In this document: positions 61,456 to 64,000 of the stretch, piece by piece
How the letters are laid out: each line of letters starts with the position of its first letter
Numbering within the stretch: position 1 is the stretch's first letter
Assembly (NCBI GenBank): GCA_963761435.1
Contig: CAVXHJ010000010.1
Span: 806,001 to 870,000, forward strand
Length of the DNA: 64,000 bases
Reading direction: 5' to 3'
Source of the DNA: Roseiarcus sp963761435
GTDB taxonomy: Bacteria; Pseudomonadota; Alphaproteobacteria; Rhizobiales; Beijerinckiaceae
Notes under the pieces: generated by a model
The model's database searches: none
Told to the model about the DNA's origin: nothing
The model's input: the letters and a program-made list of their open reading frames with translations, nothing else
Translations under genes and position numbers: made by a program

Positions 61456-64000
61456 ATCCTGAAGGCCGGGCGGGAGCAATCTCGCGCTTTTTCATCAACA
61501 GGCCGGTGCTCGCCAATGTGCTTGCGCTGGTCATCGTCGTCATCGGTCTCGTCTCGCTCCTTAATTTGCCGAGCTCGCAATATCCGAACGTCGTTCCGCC
61601 GACCGTCCAGGTGACGACGCGCTATCCCGGCGCGAGCGCCATGACCCTCGTCGACACCGTCGCGCTGCCGATCGAGCAGAACGTCAACGGCGTCGAGAAT
61701 ATGATCTACATGCAGTCGACCAGCGCGAGCGACGGCACCTACAGCCTGATCGTCACCTTCGCGATCGGCACCAATCCCGACGAAGACGAGATCCTGGTGC
61801 AGAACCGCGTGTCGGCGGCAATTTCGTCGCTGCCGCCGGAAGTGCAGCTCCAGGGCGTGACGACGAAAAAGCAATCGACCTCGATCCTCGAGTTTGTCGG
61901 GCTCGTATCCCCCGACAGCCGCTTCGACAGCCTGTTCCTGTCGAACTACGCCGTCATCAATGTGCAGGACGAACTGCGTCGTCTTCCCGGCGTCGGCGAC
62001 GTGTCCGTGCTCGGCGCCGGCCAATACGCGATGCGCATCTGGCTGAACCCGGACCTCTTGCAGGCGCGCGGACTGACGCCGCAGGACGTCATCAACGTCA
62101 TCCAGCAGCAGAGCCAGGAGGTCGCGGCCGGACAGGTCGGCGCTCCGCCCGCCCCTAAAGGCCAGGACTTCCAATATACGCTCGACCTCAAGGGCCGGCT
62201 CGACGATCCGAGGGAGTTCGAGAACATCATCGTCAAGGTCGATTCTGCGAACGGGGGCCGCATAACCAGGGTGCGCGACGTGGGGCACGCCGAGCTTGGC
62301 GCGCAGACGTACAGCGAATCGTTCAATCTCGACGGCCGGCCCGCCGCCGGCATCGCCGTGTCGCTGCTGCCGGAGGCGAACGCGATTGCGGTCTCCAGCG
62401 AAGTCAGGGCGAAGATGGACGAACTCGCCAAGGCCTTCCCGCAAGGCCTCGAGTATGTCGTGCCCTACGACACGACCAAATTCGTCAAGGCGGCGATCGC
62501 CGAGGTCTACCGCACGCTCATCGAGGCCGCGATCCTGGTGCTCATCGTCATCCTCGTCTTCCTCCAGGACTGGCGGGCGATGCTGGTGCCGGCGACGACC
62601 GTGCCGGTGACCCTGATCGGCGCGTTTGCGGCGATGGCGGCGCTCGGATTCTCGATCAATCTTCCGACCCTGTTCGCAATCGTGCTCGCGATCGGCATCG
62701 TCGTCGACGACGCAATCGTCATCGTTGAAGGCGTCGCGCGATACGTCGAGGAGGGAATGCCCGGCCGCGAGGCGGCGGCCCGGGCGATGGACGAACTCAC
62801 CGGCCCCGTCCTCGGCATCACCCTCGTCCTCATGTCGGTGTTCATTCCGGCCGCCTTTTTGCCAGGGCTGACCGGGCAACTCTACCGGCAGTTCGCACTC
62901 GTCATCGCCTCCACCGCTTTCATCAGCGCCGTCAACGCGCTGACCCTCAAACCCACCCAATCCGCATTGTGGCTCAGGCCGCCGAAGCCCCCCGAGCGGC
63001 GCAACTTTTTTTACCGCGGCTTCAACGCCGCCTACGGCTACGTCGAACACGGCTACACCCGGCTCGTCGGCGCCATGATCCATCGCAGCGGCCTGATGGT
63101 CGCGCTCGCGCTTATTATGGTTGGCGTCGCGCTCTGGGGACTGGCGCAGGTGCCGACCGCGTTCCTGCCGACCGAGGACCAGGGCTATGTGATCGTCGCC
63201 GCGCAACTGCCGGACGGCGCGTCGAAGGAGCGGACGGATGCGGTGCTGGCTCAGATTCAGGCCATGGCAAGCAAGGTTCCCGGGGTCGAGCACGTCGTCA
63301 CGGTCAGCGGCATATCCATTCTCGACAACAGGGCGAGCCTCGCCAACGCCGGCGTCGCCTTCGTCGTCCTGAAGGATTGGGACGCGCGTCTCAAAGAACC
63401 GGGACAGGACGTCCGTACGATTCTCGAGCGGCTCAACGGCGGGCTGCAAGGCGTGCCTCAGGCTTTCGCCTTTGCGGTTCCCCCGCCGCCGATCCAGGGC
63501 ATCGGCAACGTCGGCGGCTTCTCGATGCAGGTTGAGCTCAGGAACGGAAATTTTGACTACGCGCTGCTGCAAACTCTGACCAACACCCTGGTCGCCAACA
63601 GCAACGCGCAATCTTCGCTTTCGCGGGTCGCCACGACATTCCGCGCCGGGGCGCCGCAAATCTTCGTCGGCGTGAATCGGATCAAGGCCGAAACGATCGG
63701 CGTCACGGTTGGACAGCTGTTCGCCGCCATCTCCGACTACATCGGCTCGAACTACGTCGGCCAGATCACCAAGTTCGGCCATGTCTTCCAGATCTACGCG
63801 CAGGCCGAGGGCAAGTATCGCGCCAACGTCGAGGACATCCGCAATCTCAAGGTCAAGGCGGGCGACGGAACGATGACGCCGGTCGGAACGGTGGTCGACA
63901 TCAAGGAGGTCCAGGGGCCGTCGCTGATAAGCCTCTACAATCTCTATCCGTCGTCGACCATCGTGGGCAGTCCGGCGCTCGGTTTCAGCTCGGGGCAGTC
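61452..64000 (+). CDS. RND (HAE1) multidrug efflux pump, 3' end outside window
   Basis: 849 codons in frame to the window edge; a full AcrB/MexF-type pump is about 1050. ISRFFINRPVLANVLALVIV is the classic start; porter-domain NLPSSQYPNVVPPTVQVTTR, YPGASAMTLVDTVALPIEQN; the TM4 proton-relay Asp pair in IGIVVDDAIVIVEGVARYVE; FIPAAFLPGLTGQLYRQFAL. Inner-membrane antiporter, working with the adaptor just upstream; an outer-membrane channel gene may follow outside. Substrate unknown. Confidence 0.94.
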   Translation, partial: MNPEGRAGAISRFFINRPVLANVLALVIVVIGLVSLLNLPSSQYPNVVPPTVQVTTRYPGASAMTLVDTVALPIEQNVNGVENMIYMQSTSASDGTYSLIVTFAIGTNPDEDEILVQNRVSAAISSLPPEVQLQGVTTKKQSTSILEFVGLVSPDSRFDSLFLSNYAVINVQDELRRLPGVGDVSVLGAGQYAMRIWLNPDLLQARGLTPQDVINVIQQQSQEVAAGQVGAPPAPKGQDFQYTLDLKGRLDDPREFENIIVKVDSANGGRITRVRDVGHAELGAQTYSESFNLDGRPAAGIAVSLLPEANAIAVSSEVRAKMDELAKAFPQGLEYVVPYDTTKFVKAAIAEVYRTLIEAAILVLIVILVFLQDWRAMLVPATTVPVTLIGAFAAMAALGFSINLPTLFAIVLAIGIVVDDAIVIVEGVARYVEEGMPGREAAARAMDELTGPVLGITLVLMSVFIPAAFLPGLTGQLYRQFALVIASTAFISAVNALTLKPTQSALWLRPPKPPERRNFFYRGFNAAYGYVEHGYTRLVGAMIHRSGLMVALALIMVGVALWGLAQVPTAFLPTEDQGYVIVAAQLPDGASKERTDAVLAQIQAMASKVPGVEHVVTVSGISILDNRASLANAGVAFVVLKDWDARLKEPGQDVRTILERLNGGLQGVPQAFAFAVPPPPIQGIGNVGGFSMQVELRNGNFDYALLQTLTNTLVANSNAQSSLSRVATTFRAGAPQIFVGVNRIKAETIGVTVGQLFAAISDYIGSNYVGQITKFGHVFQIYAQAEGKYRANVEDIRNLKVKAGDGTMTPVGTVVDIKEVQGPSLISLYNLYPSSTIVGSPALGFSSGQ

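Noticed and set aside
61446..63782. A 778-codon frame on the minus strand opposite the RND pump
   Set aside because: Asp/Arg/His-rich composition typical of antisense frames in high-GC DNA; the plus strand encodes an unmistakable RND pump.

Overview
The window is high-GC DNA from an alphaproteobacterium, most likely of the Hyphomicrobiales (Rhizobiales). Markers are the fbc-type cytochrome b, the long double-domain Dcd, MucR, DUF2093, Usg, the TimA/MltA/Smr trio and a SAM-II riboswitch before metZ. Gene content and the repeat families would fit Methylocystaceae/Beijerinckiaceae relatives, but no methane-oxidation gene is present, so the family is only a guess. Most of the window is ordinary chromosomal housekeeping; there is no phage, plasmid, CRISPR array, rRNA or tRNA that I can see.

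Layout. 0-9 kb: 5' part of cytochrome b (petB), trmL, an ErdR/CrbR-like response regulator facing a frameshifted acetyl-CoA synthetase gene, an EVE-domain gene, gpsA, and the Tim44-like/mltA/smr operon. 9-10 kb: two head-to-tail copies of a MITE-like element. 10-19 kb: ndk, small membrane and secreted proteins, a secreted PLD-type nuclease, a molybdopterin oxidoreductase, accB-accC, a TPR lipoprotein, rpsU and an orphan AapJ-type binding protein. 19.4-25.7 kb: a fatty-acid beta-oxidation operon (MaoC, acyl-CoA dehydrogenase, GFA protein, thiolase, FadB/J). 26-33 kb: surface-glycan genes (a GT2-GT4 fusion, GmhB-type phosphatase, RgpF-like protein) and a choline sulfatase, with a third MITE copy. 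33-36.9 kb: EamA exporter, trxB, a frameshifted lysR. 36.9-41 kb: two GT2 enzymes, an acyl carrier protein and a hexapeptide acyltransferase directly downstream of secE-nusG. 41-49.6 kb: QorB-type reductase with a divergent HxlR regulator, a GT2-TPR protein, a frameshifted TIGR03032 gene, an HWE kinase, dcd and a methyltransferase. 49.7-56 kb: frameshifted membrane cyclase, SAM-II riboswitch and metZ, YidB, GlsB, moaE-moaD-pgsA, upp, mucR. 56.5-64 kb: Atm1-type ABC exporter, psd-pssA, and an RND adaptor/pump pair cut by the window end.

The most useful observations are: (1) four conserved genes are broken by five single-base insertions and no deletions, which looks like a sequencing error signature more than gene decay; (2) a MITE family with inverted ends GGCTCTTATSGCGTT and 8-bp flanking repeats; (3) intergenic runs of CAAA or CCAA spaced by one or two DNA helical turns at several loci; (4) a clear SAM-II riboswitch before metZ; (5) broken conserved neighbourhoods (petB without petA, secE-nusG without rplK), the latter joined to an ACP/acyltransferase/glycosyltransferase module. 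I found no clear-cut new defence or signalling system.
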